Assembly (NCBI GenBank): GCA_032027145.1
Contig: JAVSMP010000001.1
Span: 3,539,116-3,603,115 of the forward strand
DNA: 64,000 bases
DNA from: Ignavibacterium sp.
Lineage (GTDB): Bacteria; Bacteroidota; Ignavibacteria; Ignavibacteriales; Ignavibacteriaceae
Direction of reading: 5' to 3'
Part shown: piece after piece, positions 49,119 to 56,887 of the stretch
How positions within the stretch are numbered: the stretch's first letter is position 1
Layout of the letters: every line of letters starts with the position of its first letter
Program-made: the position numbers and the translations under genes
Notes under the pieces: model-generated
Databases searched by the model: none
Told to the model about the DNA's origin: nothing
What the model saw: only the letters and a program-made list of their open reading frames with translations

Positions 49119-50339
49119 TTAAGCTTCAACTAAATCAGGATATTTTTCCTGATACTTAACAAAGAAACTTCCAATTGCTTTGTATGCTTTTTCAAGAATC
49201 TGTTCATTAGGTAAAAATACTACACGAAAATGTTTTGTGCCCGGTACCTGTCCAAAACCGCTGCCGGGAACAACAACAACTCCGGTTTCTTTTATTAGCT
49301 CTGCAACAAAATGATTATCAGGTTGCTTCATCTCTAATTTTGGGAAAGCATAAAACGCACCTTCTGGTTTAACACAAGAAATTCCTGGAATTGCATTTAA
49401 CATTTCAACAGTTAAATCTCTTCTGCTGGATAATTTTTTCATTGCATCAAAAAGATGATCTTGATTTCCTTCAAGACAAGGTTTAATTCCATATTGTTCA
49501 GGATGATTTGCAGATAATCTGGCACGCAGGATTTTATTAATTGCTTCAATATAATCAGCAAGAACTTCTTTTCTTCCGCTAACAATTCCCCAGCCTATTC
49601 TAAAACCAGGAACCATATAATTTTTCGACAATCCGCCAAAAGTAATACAAGATACATCCTTATTTAATGCGCCGATTGAAATTTGTTTCTTTCCATCAAA
49701 TAAAAGTTTATCATAAATTTCATCAGCAAAGATTACTAAGTTGTGTTTAAGTGCCAGATCAATAATCTGTCGCAGGTTTTCTTCTGTATAAATTGAACCA
49801 GTTGGATTATTGGGATTAATCAGAATGATAGCTCTAGTTTTATCATTGATCTTTGATTTAATATCATCAATATCAGGCAGCCAGCCATTTGATTCATCAA
49901 GATAGTAGGGATTCTCTATCATCTGTAATTTGCTTGCAATTGCAGTGTAAAGTGGATAACCCGGAGTTGGTGTAAGAACATTTTCACCATCATTAACCAA
50001 AGCAGTCAAGCAAATATCAATTGCTTCACTTGCACCGGTTGTTACAAAAATATCGTGAACATTTGTAATGCCCTTCCGGTCTGCTTCCTTTTCGATTGCA
50101 ACTACTGCTTCTTTTATTCCTGATGAAGGAGCATAACCATTCAGGTTTTTTAACATTGCTTCATAAGTTGCATCAACAAGATATTTAGGCGGGGCAAAAT
50201 CGTAAATATTCGGATCACCGATATTTAGATATAACATTTCTTTTCCAGTTTTTGCAACCTGATTGGCAAGAACAACAATATCTCTCACTGCATAGGTTAT
50301 ATTTTCTGTCCTTACTGCAGGAACTATTTTATTTATCAT
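49119..50339 (-). CDS. Class I pyridoxal-phosphate aminotransferase (alanine/aspartate-like)
   Basis: 406 residues. The PLP lysine is Lys239 in FGGLSKNYMVPGFRIGWG. Other conserved parts are YAPSSGIKEA, TTGASEAID and NPNNPTGS. The RIGW and PSG-like segments place it in the Ibeta/AlaA-like group, which transfers amino groups between amino acids and pyruvate or 2-oxoglutarate. The substrate cannot be fixed by sequence alone. It is monocistronic by its flanks. Confidence 0.9.
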   Translation of the reverse strand: MINKIVPAVRTENITYAVRDIVVLANQVAKTGKEMLYLNIGDPNIYDFAPPKYLVDATYEAMLKNLNGYAPSSGIKEAVVAIEKEADRKGITNVHDIFVTTGASEAIDICLTALVNDGENVLTPTPGYPLYTAIASKLQMIENPYYLDESNGWLPDIDDIKSKINDKTRAIILINPNNPTGSIYTEENLRQIIDLALKHNLVIFADEIYDKLLFDGKKQISIGALNKDVSCITFGGLSKNYMVPGFRIGWGIVSGRKEVLADYIEAINKILRARLSANHPEQYGIKPCLEGNQDHLFDAMKKLSSRRDLTVEMLNAIPGISCVKPEGAFYAFPKLEMKQPDNHFVAELIKETGVVVVPGSGFGQVPGTKHFRVVFLPNEQILEKAYKAIGSFFVKYQEKYPDLVEA

Positions 50340-50487
50340 TTTTTAGACTCCTTAAAAAGTAAATCAAATTTTGCAAACAAAGTTAAAGAAAATTTGAGTG
50401 ATTAGCAGAGTTAGTATTTTTTATCGTTCCTTCATAACCTCATCAATCAGATGCTATAAATTTAGCTGTTAAAAATACCCGCATATA

Positions 50488-50520
50488 ACTTGACATTATT
50501 GATATTTCTATCAATATTTA
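50488..50520 (+). promoter_or_regulatory. Promoter-like site with an 8-bp inverted repeat (operator candidate)
   Basis: ACTTGACA (50488-50495) is followed by 17 bases and AATATTTA (50513-50520). Spacing and upstream element equal those of the site at 51022, but the -7 part is weaker. TATTGATA (50497-50504) and TATCAATA (50509-50516) form a perfect inverted repeat with a four-base centre, filling the spacer. A repressor bound there would block RNA polymerase. Confidence 0.4.
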
Positions 50521-50524
50521 CAGT

Positions 50525-50659
50525 AGTAATTTAAAAAAGGAAAAATTTTAGAAGATTTGCTACATTATTAATTTTCGTTCGTCTAAAATATTATTTTTAA
50601 GAAAATTAACCAGAGTAGCAAAGTACACCGATTTAGGGAATTTCTCTGGTCGGTTTTTT
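50525..50659 (+). ncRNA. Candidate structured leader or small RNA ending in a terminator
   Basis: A terminator-like hairpin is at 50609-50659: ACCAGAG (50609-50615) pairs with CTCTGGT (50644-50650), followed by CGG and six T. No plus-strand gene lies upstream. TTTGCTAC (50556-50563) is exactly complementary to GTAGCAAA (50615-50622), and ACCGA (50627-50631) to TCGGT (50650-50654). Both compete with the terminator stem or its loop, so alternative folds are possible. It precedes the 82-residue gene by about 100 bases. It could be an attenuator for that gene or a free RNA; the 5-prime end is only inferred from the promoter-like site. Confidence 0.4.
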
Positions 50660-50757
50660 GTTATATAATAAACAAATAATGGAGATTTGACTAATAGATA
50701 AATTGATACGAAAACTTTAGGTAAACGCATCCACTAATTTATTAGGAGAAACATGTG

Positions 50758-51006
50758 ATGAGAGAAATAAAAGTAAAAATCGAAAATCCGTTATCTGAGC
50801 TTATCAGCGATGATATATTTGATCTTCTTGATTCTCACGGTTTAATTGATGAGAAAGCTGTCAGAGATTATCAAATAAGGAAAAAATTTAAACATCTTAG
50901 ATCCAGTAAATTGAGTGCCGGAGATGCAATTGATGCTATCCGTGCTGAATATCCATATTTACAATTTGATACTATAAGAAAAATTGTATATCAAATCAGT
51001 AAATAA
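50758..51006 (+). CDS. Small hypothetical protein, possible helix-turn-helix
   Basis: 82 residues from the ATG at 50758-50760, which has AGGAG nine bases upstream; the GTG one codon earlier is less well placed. No family is recognised. The C-terminal half, SAGDAIDAIRAEYPYLQFDT followed by IRKIVY, has the look of two helices that could bind DNA. The protein is charged and soluble. It lies between two structured-RNA candidates and 15 bases before the promoter of the second. Confidence 0.7.
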   Translation: MREIKVKIENPLSELISDDIFDLLDSHGLIDEKAVRDYQIRKKFKHLRSSKLSAGDAIDAIRAEYPYLQFDTIRKIVYQISK

Positions 51007-51021
51007 TTAATGACATATAAT

Positions 51022-51054
51022 ACTTGACAATTAACATTTATGAATTTATTTTTA
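51022..51054 (+). promoter_or_regulatory. Promoter of the small RNA at 51058
   Basis: ACTTGACA (51022-51029; TTG at 51024-51026) is followed by TATTTTTA (51047-51054). TTG to TATTTTTA is exactly 20 bases, matching TTG-N20-TAnnTTTG except for the final A. Transcription would start at about 51058-51061, the first bases of the outer stem of the RNA. Confidence 0.6.
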
Positions 51055-51057
51055 ATT

Positions 51058-51139
51058 CGACTCTTTCAAAGGGTTCTCCCCTGCCCTTTGATGGAAATGA
51101 GTCGGGCCCGGTGAATCCCCCTCACCGGGTTTTTATTTT
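51058..51139 (+). ncRNA. Small structured RNA with two C-rich loops and its own terminator (unassigned)
   Basis: About 80 bases. Outer stem CGACTC (51058-51063) pairs with GAGTCG (51099-51104). Inside it CAAAGGG (51067-51073) pairs with CCCTTTG (51084-51090) around loop TTCTCCCCTG. The terminator follows: CCCGGTGA (51107-51114) pairs with TCACCGGG (51122-51129) around loop ATCCCCC, then five T, A and four T. A promoter lies just upstream. Both loops show runs of C, which in other small RNAs bind G-rich ribosome binding sites. It does not contain the SRP, 6S or tmRNA core sequences I know. It may also be a leader that controls the DUF3098 gene, whose ATG is at 51156. Confidence 0.6.
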
Positions 51140-51155
51140 AAAATAAGGATGCATT

Positions 51156-51443
51156 ATGGCTAAAAAAATTAAAAAGAAGAGTGCTAAGACAACTGCAAAG
51201 TCATTACCTTCACCATTTAATATTTATTGGGAAAGAACCAACTATCTGCTTTTTGGTCTAGGATTATTATTAATCGTTTTAGGTTTTTATTTTATGAGTC
51301 AGGGAACCTGGGACAGCACATCTTCATTAGTTGTATCTCCAATACTTCTATTTCTTGGCTTTGTGGTTGTTATTCCGGCTTCGATTCTTTATCGAAAAAA
51401 GACCGAGGCAATCAACACTGATATTGTTGAAACAGAAAAATAA
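51156..51443 (+). CDS. Small membrane protein, DUF3098 type
   Basis: 95 residues. A Lys-rich N-terminus (MAKKIKKKSAKTTAKSLPSP) is followed by two hydrophobic segments (about residues 30-48 and 60-78) and a charged tail. The pattern matches the DUF3098 family of Bacteroidota and relatives, whose function is unknown to me; in some of them it lies near cell-division genes. AAGGA lies six bases before the ATG. It starts about 16 bases after the end of the small RNA. Confidence 0.7.
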   Translation: MAKKIKKKSAKTTAKSLPSPFNIYWERTNYLLFGLGLLLIVLGFYFMSQGTWDSTSSLVVSPILLFLGFVVVIPASILYRKKTEAINTDIVETEK

Positions 51444-51467
51444 TTTAATAACTCAAAAATATTTGAT

Positions 51468-52589
51468 TTGGGAAAATTAAGTTTCGATCAACTAACGGAT
51501 TTATACGTTTTAATTTCCGTTGATAGAATTGGACCAGCAAAGGTGAGAAACCTTCTGGCTAAATTCAAACACATTTCCAACATTCTTGAAGCAAATATTT
51601 CTGATCTGATGGAAACTGATGGTATAAGTAAAGAGCTGGCTTCAAGGATCAGAAAGTCTTCATTAAACAAAGATTCAACAAGAAAACAATTAGAAAAAGA
51701 ACTGAAATTTCTTGACAAGATTGGTGGTCGAGTAATTACTGTCTGGGATAATGAGTTTCCACAACTGTTAAAAAAGATTTATGACCCACCGATAATTTTA
51801 TATCTAATGGGGAATTTTGATGAGATGGATAAATACTCAGTTGCGGTTGTTGGAACAAGACAGCCAACCACCTATGGAAAAATTCAGACTGAGAAAATTG
51901 TTGCAGATTTGGTTCGGCAAAACATAACGATTATTAGCGGATTAGCTAGAGGAATTGATTCTGCTGCTCATTCTTCCGCAATAAAAAACAATGGAAGAAC
52001 GATTGCTGTTATCGGATCCGGATTAGATATTATTTATCCTTCTGAAAACAAAAAACTATTTAATGAAATAAAGGAACGCGGAGTTATTATCTCTGAGTTT
52101 CCACCCGGAACAATTCCAAATGCAGAAAATTTTCCCAGACGTAACAGAATTATTTCCGGATTAGCTTTGGGTACATTAGTAATAGAAACAGCAATTACCG
52201 GCGGTGCAATGCAAACTGCCAGACTTGCATTGGATCAAAATCGTGAAGTATTTGCTGTTCCAGGAAATCTTGGTATTAAGCAATCCGAAGGAACAAATAT
52301 GCTGATTCAGCGGGGTGAAGCTCAGTTAATTAAAAATGCTGAAGACATATTAACCGGATTAGAATTGAAGCTTAAACCTGAAGTTGGAAAAAATATTCCT
52401 AAACATCAAAAAGATCTTACAATCTTTGAGGAAAAGATTTTAAACAGTCTTATCAATGAACCACTACATATAGATAAGATTGCAGAAAATACTGATCTAA
52501 CCACTTCTGATTGTTTAGTTAATTTACTTTCTCTGGAGTTTAAGGGATTAGTTAAACAATTGCCCGGTAAAATGTTTATGTTGATGTAA
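51468..52589 (+). CDS. dprA: DNA processing protein DprA
   Basis: 373 residues from a TTG at 51468-51470. The preceding in-frame codon group contains a stop at 51441, so no ATG is available. DprA binds single-stranded DNA entering in transformation and loads RecA. N-terminal helix-hairpin-helix (ISVDRIGPAKVRNLLAKF) leads to the Rossmann fold with AVVGTRQPTTYG, SGLARGIDSAAH, GSGLDIIYPSEN and FPRRNRIISGLA. A winged-helix tail ends the protein. It lies 24 bases after the DUF3098 gene. Confidence 0.95.
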   Translation: MGKLSFDQLTDLYVLISVDRIGPAKVRNLLAKFKHISNILEANISDLMETDGISKELASRIRKSSLNKDSTRKQLEKELKFLDKIGGRVITVWDNEFPQLLKKIYDPPIILYLMGNFDEMDKYSVAVVGTRQPTTYGKIQTEKIVADLVRQNITIISGLARGIDSAAHSSAIKNNGRTIAVIGSGLDIIYPSENKKLFNEIKERGVIISEFPPGTIPNAENFPRRNRIISGLALGTLVIETAITGGAMQTARLALDQNREVFAVPGNLGIKQSEGTNMLIQRGEAQLIKNAEDILTGLELKLKPEVGKNIPKHQKDLTIFEEKILNSLINEPLHIDKIAENTDLTTSDCLVNLLSLEFKGLVKQLPGKMFMLM

Positions 52590-52606
52590 ATACAGATTAG
52601 ATTTGT

Positions 52607-53902
52607 TTAATATTTCTTCTTTGTTTTCCACAAAAATTTTAACCAATCTTTTAACTTCTTTTCCTGGCCATTTTCTGTTGGGAAATAAAATTGCTTGTTT
52701 TTTATTTCATTGGGAAGATAATTTTCTTCGATAAAATGATTCTCAAAATCGTGTGCGTATTTATATTCTTTCCCATATCCAATATCCTTCATAAGCTTAG
52801 TCGGTGCGTTACGCAAGTGTTTTGGAACTGCAGCTAAAGGATTTTTTCTGACCTCTTGCAAAGCACTTTCAATCCCCACATAAGATGCGTTACTTTTGGG
52901 CTGAGCAGCCAGATAGGTAACGCATTGAGATAGAATTATTCTTCCTTCTGGCATACCGATTTTTTCAACTGCACTAAATGCTGCCTCAGCAAGAACCAGT
53001 GCATTGGGAGATGCATTTCCAATATCTTCAGATGCTAGAACTATCAATCGCCGCGCAATAAACAGAGGATCTTCACCTCCTTCTATCATTCGGGCAAGCC
53101 AGTATAAAGCTGCATCCGGATCACTGCCGCGGATACTTTTTATAAAAGCTGAAATAACATTGTAGTGTTCTTCGCCGGCTTTATCATATAGGATATTTTT
53201 TCTTTGAACAATATTCTCGAAGATTTCTTTTTTAAGGACTATCGCTTGACTATTTATCTCCTGAACAACAGCAGCTTCTAAAATTGTTAACATTACTCTT
53301 GCATCACCACCAGAGAGATAAATCAGATAATCTTCATCAATAGATTTAATATTAAGTTGTTTTAGAAGTTCATCCTTTAAAAGTGCGGATTTTAATATAT
53401 CAAGCAAATCTTCTTTAGATAATTCTTCTAAAACAAAAACTCTTGTGCGTGAGCGAAGTGCAGGGATAACTTCAAATGATGGATTTTCAGTTGTAGCGCC
53501 AATCAATATAAGCACACCAGATTCTATTGAATGAAGCAGTGCATCCTGTTGTGCTTTATTAAATCTGTGAATTTCATCTATGAATAATATTGTTCGTTTA
53601 GCTAGGTTTCTGTTTTGTATCCCAATTTCAATAACAGAACGAATATCCCGCACACCGCTTGATACGGCATTAATTTGAAAAAATTCTGCTTGGGTTTGAT
53701 TTGCAATTATTCGCGCAATTGTTGTTTTACCAGTACCGGGCGGTCCCCATAGAATAAATGATGACGGAGTATCATTCTCGATCATTAATCTGATTGGCTT
53801 GCCTTCACCAAGTAAATGTTTCTGTCCGTAAAAATCATCGATGGTTTTCGGTCTTATTCTTTCAGCAAGCGGGGTAGTAGGAATTTTTAATTTATCATTC
53901 AT
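52607..53902 (-). CDS. rarA: Replication-associated recombination protein RarA (MgsA)
   Basis: 431 residues, the usual length. An AAA ATPase similar to clamp loaders that acts at stalled forks. Walker [11 protein letters not shown] starts at residue 52, Walker B is FIDEIHRF, and sensor [10 protein letters not shown] is present. The C-terminal tetramerisation part has [19 protein letters not shown] and [15 protein letters not shown]. It ends 17 bases from the convergent dprA stop, with no clear terminator between. Confidence 0.95.
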   Translation of the reverse strand: MNDKLKIPTTPLAERIRPKTIDDFYGQKHLLGEGKPIRLMIENDTPSSFILWGPPGTGKTTIARIIANQTQAEFFQINAVSSGVRDIRSVIEIGIQNRNLAKRTILFIDEIHRFNKAQQDALLHSIESGVLILIGATTENPSFEVIPALRSRTRVFVLEELSKEDLLDILKSALLKDELLKQLNIKSIDEDYLIYLSGGDARVMLTILEAAVVQEINSQAIVLKKEIFENIVQRKNILYDKAGEEHYNVISAFIKSIRGSDPDAALYWLARMIEGGEDPLFIARRLIVLASEDIGNASPNALVLAEAAFSAVEKIGMPEGRIILSQCVTYLAAQPKSNASYVGIESALQEVRKNPLAAVPKHLRNAPTKLMKDIGYGKEYKYAHDFENHFIEENYLPNEIKNKQFYFPTENGQEKKLKDWLKFLWKTKKKY

Positions 53903-53940
53903 TTAAATATTATTAATCGAGACTTAATCCTTTTACCGGT

Positions 53941-54237
53941 TCATTCTTCAACTTTAAATGATATTTTTTTCTCTTTCGGTCTAATCATATCATATTTTTC
54001 TCTTGCAATTTTTTCAATTTTTGCTGGTATATTTCTTTTTAATGAATCAATCTCTGCTTCCAACTTTTTATTTTCTTCTTCCAGCTGAGCTATTCTAATA
54101 TTTAAATCATCAAGTTCAGTTTTAACTTTTATGTACTTTATTACACCATAACTGTTAAAAAGCAGATATAAAGTTCCCAGCACCACTACAGTTACTATAA
54201 TATAGAATTTGATTTTTTTGTTTTCTATTAATCTCAT
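53941..54237 (-). CDS. FtsB/DivIC-like cell-division protein
   Basis: 98 residues. One membrane segment (about residues 10-27) is followed by a coiled coil (about 33-70) rich in Glu, Lys and Leu, then the DivIC-type motif KIAREKYDMIRPKEKKISF. Such proteins join FtsL and FtsQ in the division machine. The start overlaps the ddl stop by four bases (ATGA), so translation is coupled. rarA follows after 38 bases. Confidence 0.85.
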   Translation of the reverse strand: MRLIENKKIKFYIIVTVVVLGTLYLLFNSYGVIKYIKVKTELDDLNIRIAQLEEENKKLEAEIDSLKRNIPAKIEKIAREKYDMIRPKEKKISFKVEE

Positions 54238-55235
54238 CTCAAGCTTAATGAAATAATCTTATCAACAAGCTGCTCAAATGAAATATCAACAGCTTTTGCC
54301 ATTTTAGGAACCAGACTTAATGATGTCATTCCGGGTAGTGTATTTACTTCAAGAGCATAAATTTTGTTATCCGGACTCAAACGAAAATCAACTCTTGCAT
54401 ATACTTCGCACCTTAATGATTTACAGGCAAGCACAGCTATTTCTTTCATCTTATTACTTACATCATCAGGGATTTCTGCTGGTACAATATACTCACTCAT
54501 ACCAGATGTGTATTTACACTCATAATCATAAATACCATGTTTAGGTTTTATTTCTAGAACCGGCAGAGCTTTATCATCCAGCACAGCCACAGTTAGTTCT
54601 CTTCCAGGAATATATTTTTCTACAAGTATTCTGTCTGAATACTCAAATGCAAGGCGAATTGCTTCATGAAGCAGTTCATTTGATTTACAAATTGTTAATC
54701 CAACAGTTGATCCTTGATCATTTGGTTTAACAACTGCAGGATAAGCAAAAGCTTTTTTAATTTTATCGTTTACTTCGTTAGTTGTAAACTCATCTTTTTT
54801 GAAGTGAAAATATTCGGGTGTTGGTACTTTGTATTCCTCAAATAAAATTTTTGACATTATTTTATCCATTGCAAGAGCACTTGACAAAACTTTTGAGCCA
54901 GTATATTTAATACCTTTCAATTCGAGTAATGATTGTATTGTCCCATCTTCTCCATATTTGCCATGCAATGCAAGAAAAGCAACATTTATTTCAGATGGTG
55001 AAATCAGATTTATTGCATCCAGATAATTTTCATTTGAGATTTCTGTAAAATCTTCTTCACTAAAATAATCTTCAACATCAAACGGCTGATTTATTCCGTA
55101 AGCTGGGTCAAGTAAAACAACTTCATAATTAAGATTTATCAACGCATTATAAATTGATTTACCAGTGGATTTGGAAACTTCTCTTTCGGGTGATGTGCCG
55201 CCGAGCAGTAATAATACTTTTATTTTTTTATCCAT
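54234..55235 (-). CDS. ddl: D-alanine-D-alanine ligase
   Basis: 333 residues, an ATP-grasp enzyme that joins two D-Ala for peptidoglycan. The N-terminal motif is LGGTSPEREVSKSTG. ATP and substrate binding are seen in VKPNDQGSTVGLT, VEKYIPGRELTVAV and LEVNTLPGMTSLSL. It overlaps the FtsB-like gene, pairing cell-wall synthesis with division. Confidence 0.96.
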   Translation of the reverse strand: MDKKIKVLLLLGGTSPEREVSKSTGKSIYNALINLNYEVVLLDPAYGINQPFDVEDYFSEEDFTEISNENYLDAINLISPSEINVAFLALHGKYGEDGTIQSLLELKGIKYTGSKVLSSALAMDKIMSKILFEEYKVPTPEYFHFKKDEFTTNEVNDKIKKAFAYPAVVKPNDQGSTVGLTICKSNELLHEAIRLAFEYSDRILVEKYIPGRELTVAVLDDKALPVLEIKPKHGIYDYECKYTSGMSEYIVPAEIPDDVSNKMKEIAVLACKSLRCEVYARVDFRLSPDNKIYALEVNTLPGMTSLSLVPKMAKAVDISFEQLVDKIISLSLR

Positions 55236-55249
55236 AAATTAAAACAACT

Positions 55250-55903
55250 TTAATTATTTCTTTTATCAATTTTAATTCCATAGGTACTTTCAGAGATTCT
55301 AAGAATATCATTTATATTCTTCTTGGAAAGTCTTCTTGGGGTACCCGATAATTTTGCCAACAGAAGAATTTTAGAATAATGTTCTAGTTTTTCCATTTTA
55401 TAATAAGCATCATCCAAAGTTTTACCTAAGGTAACAGCACCATGATTTTCTAAAAGCATTGCCCATGAAAAATTTATATAGGGGTTCATACTTTCAGGAA
55501 CATCACTAGTTGATGGAGCAGCAAATTTACACAAGGGAATTTTACCAAGAGTCAGCATAACTTCTGGAAGATAATGTTCAAGTAATCCTTTACCTAAAAG
55601 ACTAATTGCAGTTGCATAAACCGGATGACAATGAACAACTGCATTAACATCATTTCTTATTTTATAAACATTAAGATGTATCTTGTATTCAGTAGAAATT
55701 TTTGATTTGCCTTCTAATAACTTACCATTTGAATCAATTTTAACAATATCTTTTTCTGTAACATCACCTTTGCAAATTCCTGAACGGGTTATTAAGAACT
55801 TATTATCATCTAATCTGCAGGAGATATTTCCATCATAAGCTGCAACAAAACCTTTGCTGTAAACTTTATGACAAATTTCTACTAGCTTTTTCTTTGGAGA
55901 CAT
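55250..55903 (-). CDS. Class II aldolase, fuculose-phosphate aldolase-like
   Basis: 217 residues, close to E. coli FucA (215). Residues that in FucA bind zinc or act in catalysis are in step: Glu72, His91 and His93 in VVHCHPVYA, and His154 in LENHGAVTLG. This supports a zinc aldolase that splits a sugar phosphate into dihydroxyacetone phosphate and an aldehyde. The natural sugar cannot be told; the neighbours include no sugar kinase or isomerase. Its start overlaps the end of the oxidoreductase gene by 22 bases. Confidence 0.85.
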   Translation of the reverse strand: MSPKKKLVEICHKVYSKGFVAAYDGNISCRLDDNKFLITRSGICKGDVTEKDIVKIDSNGKLLEGKSKISTEYKIHLNVYKIRNDVNAVVHCHPVYATAISLLGKGLLEHYLPEVMLTLGKIPLCKFAAPSTSDVPESMNPYINFSWAMLLENHGAVTLGKTLDDAYYKMEKLEHYSKILLLAKLSGTPRRLSKKNINDILRISESTYGIKIDKRNN

Positions 55904-56883
55904 TTTCTTTCCAGTTCTTCCAATAATTTAAGATTAGTTAAACCATCTTCACCGGTTACAAAAGGAGTTTCATTATTTAAAAAGGATTTTTGAACTGATT
56001 TAAGAACATACATCATCTTGTTTCCGCGTTTACGAAAACTTTTCCTTGTTTCATCTTCCAGAAGTATAGTAAGCTTTGGTGCAGCCATTTTCTTTCCGAT
56101 AAGATTATCTATTGCAATGGCTCCTTTATGACATAATATTTCAATTCTGTTGAAAGCTTTTTTGTTATTGTAAGAAACATTAAAGATTCCGAAACCGCTT
56201 TTTTTAAACTTTACTGTTCCAATAGCAAAATCATCTATTTCACTGTTGTAAACTAAATTTTCCATATAACCATCAATACTTTCCACATCACCGCCGAAGT
56301 AAATTAACAAGTCTAATACGTGTGTGCCGATATCTCGTAATGCACCTCCACCGCTAAGTTCTTTCTTAAATCTGAAATTATTATCAGGAGGAAAATCGAT
56401 ATTAAACTTAATATCAATTGATACCAGTTTACCAAGTTTTTGATCAAGTAATAATTCTTTCGCTTTTTTTATAAGAGGGTGATACCTGTATATATAGTTT
56501 ACAGAAAACAACACATTATTTTCTTTACACACTCTTACCATTTCCTCAGCCTGAACTGAAGAGAGAGCCAAAGGTTTTTCACATAAAATATTTTTACCTG
56601 CCCGTGCAGCCTTTATTACTTGTTCATAGTGATGAGCATTTGAGCTAGAAACGAAAACTGCATTAATATCTGAATCAAGGAATTTATCGTAGTCATCAAA
56701 ATAATTTTGTACACCAAACTTTTGAGATAAGGATTTAGAACGTTTTATATCTCTGCTGTAAAGTGATATGACGCTGCTTTTCCTTAATAATTTTGTAACC
56801 GGTAAAAAACTGTTTTCAGCAAATCTTCCGCAGCCGGCTACTCCCCATTTGACTTTTTTACCTTTGTATAATTGTTCAACCAT
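55882..56883 (-). CDS. Gfo/Idh/MocA-family oxidoreductase
   Basis: 333 residues. N-terminal Rossmann fold with Gly17-x-Gly19-x-x-Ala22 (VAGCGRFAENSF) binds NAD(P). The family motif CEKPLALS is at residues 101-108, with Lys103 expected to be catalytic, and GGGALRDIGTHVLDLL supplies the second. Members oxidise sugar or inositol hydroxyls. The overlap with the aldolase gene implies joint function. Confidence 0.9.
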   Translation of the reverse strand: MVEQLYKGKKVKWGVAGCGRFAENSFLPVTKLLRKSSVISLYSRDIKRSKSLSQKFGVQNYFDDYDKFLDSDINAVFVSSSNAHHYEQVIKAARAGKNILCEKPLALSSVQAEEMVRVCKENNVLFSVNYIYRYHPLIKKAKELLLDQKLGKLVSIDIKFNIDFPPDNNFRFKKELSGGGALRDIGTHVLDLLIYFGGDVESIDGYMENLVYNSEIDDFAIGTVKFKKSGFGIFNVSYNNKKAFNRIEILCHKGAIAIDNLIGKKMAAPKLTILLEDETRKSFRKRGNKMMYVLKSVQKSFLNNETPFVTGEDGLTNLKLLEELERKCLQRKS

Positions 56884-56887
56884 TGTA

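Noticed and set aside
51058-51139. Assignment of the small RNA to SRP, 6S, tmRNA or RNase P RNA
   Set aside because: Their core sequences (for example the GGAAGG/AGCAG region of SRP RNA) are not present and the length does not fit.
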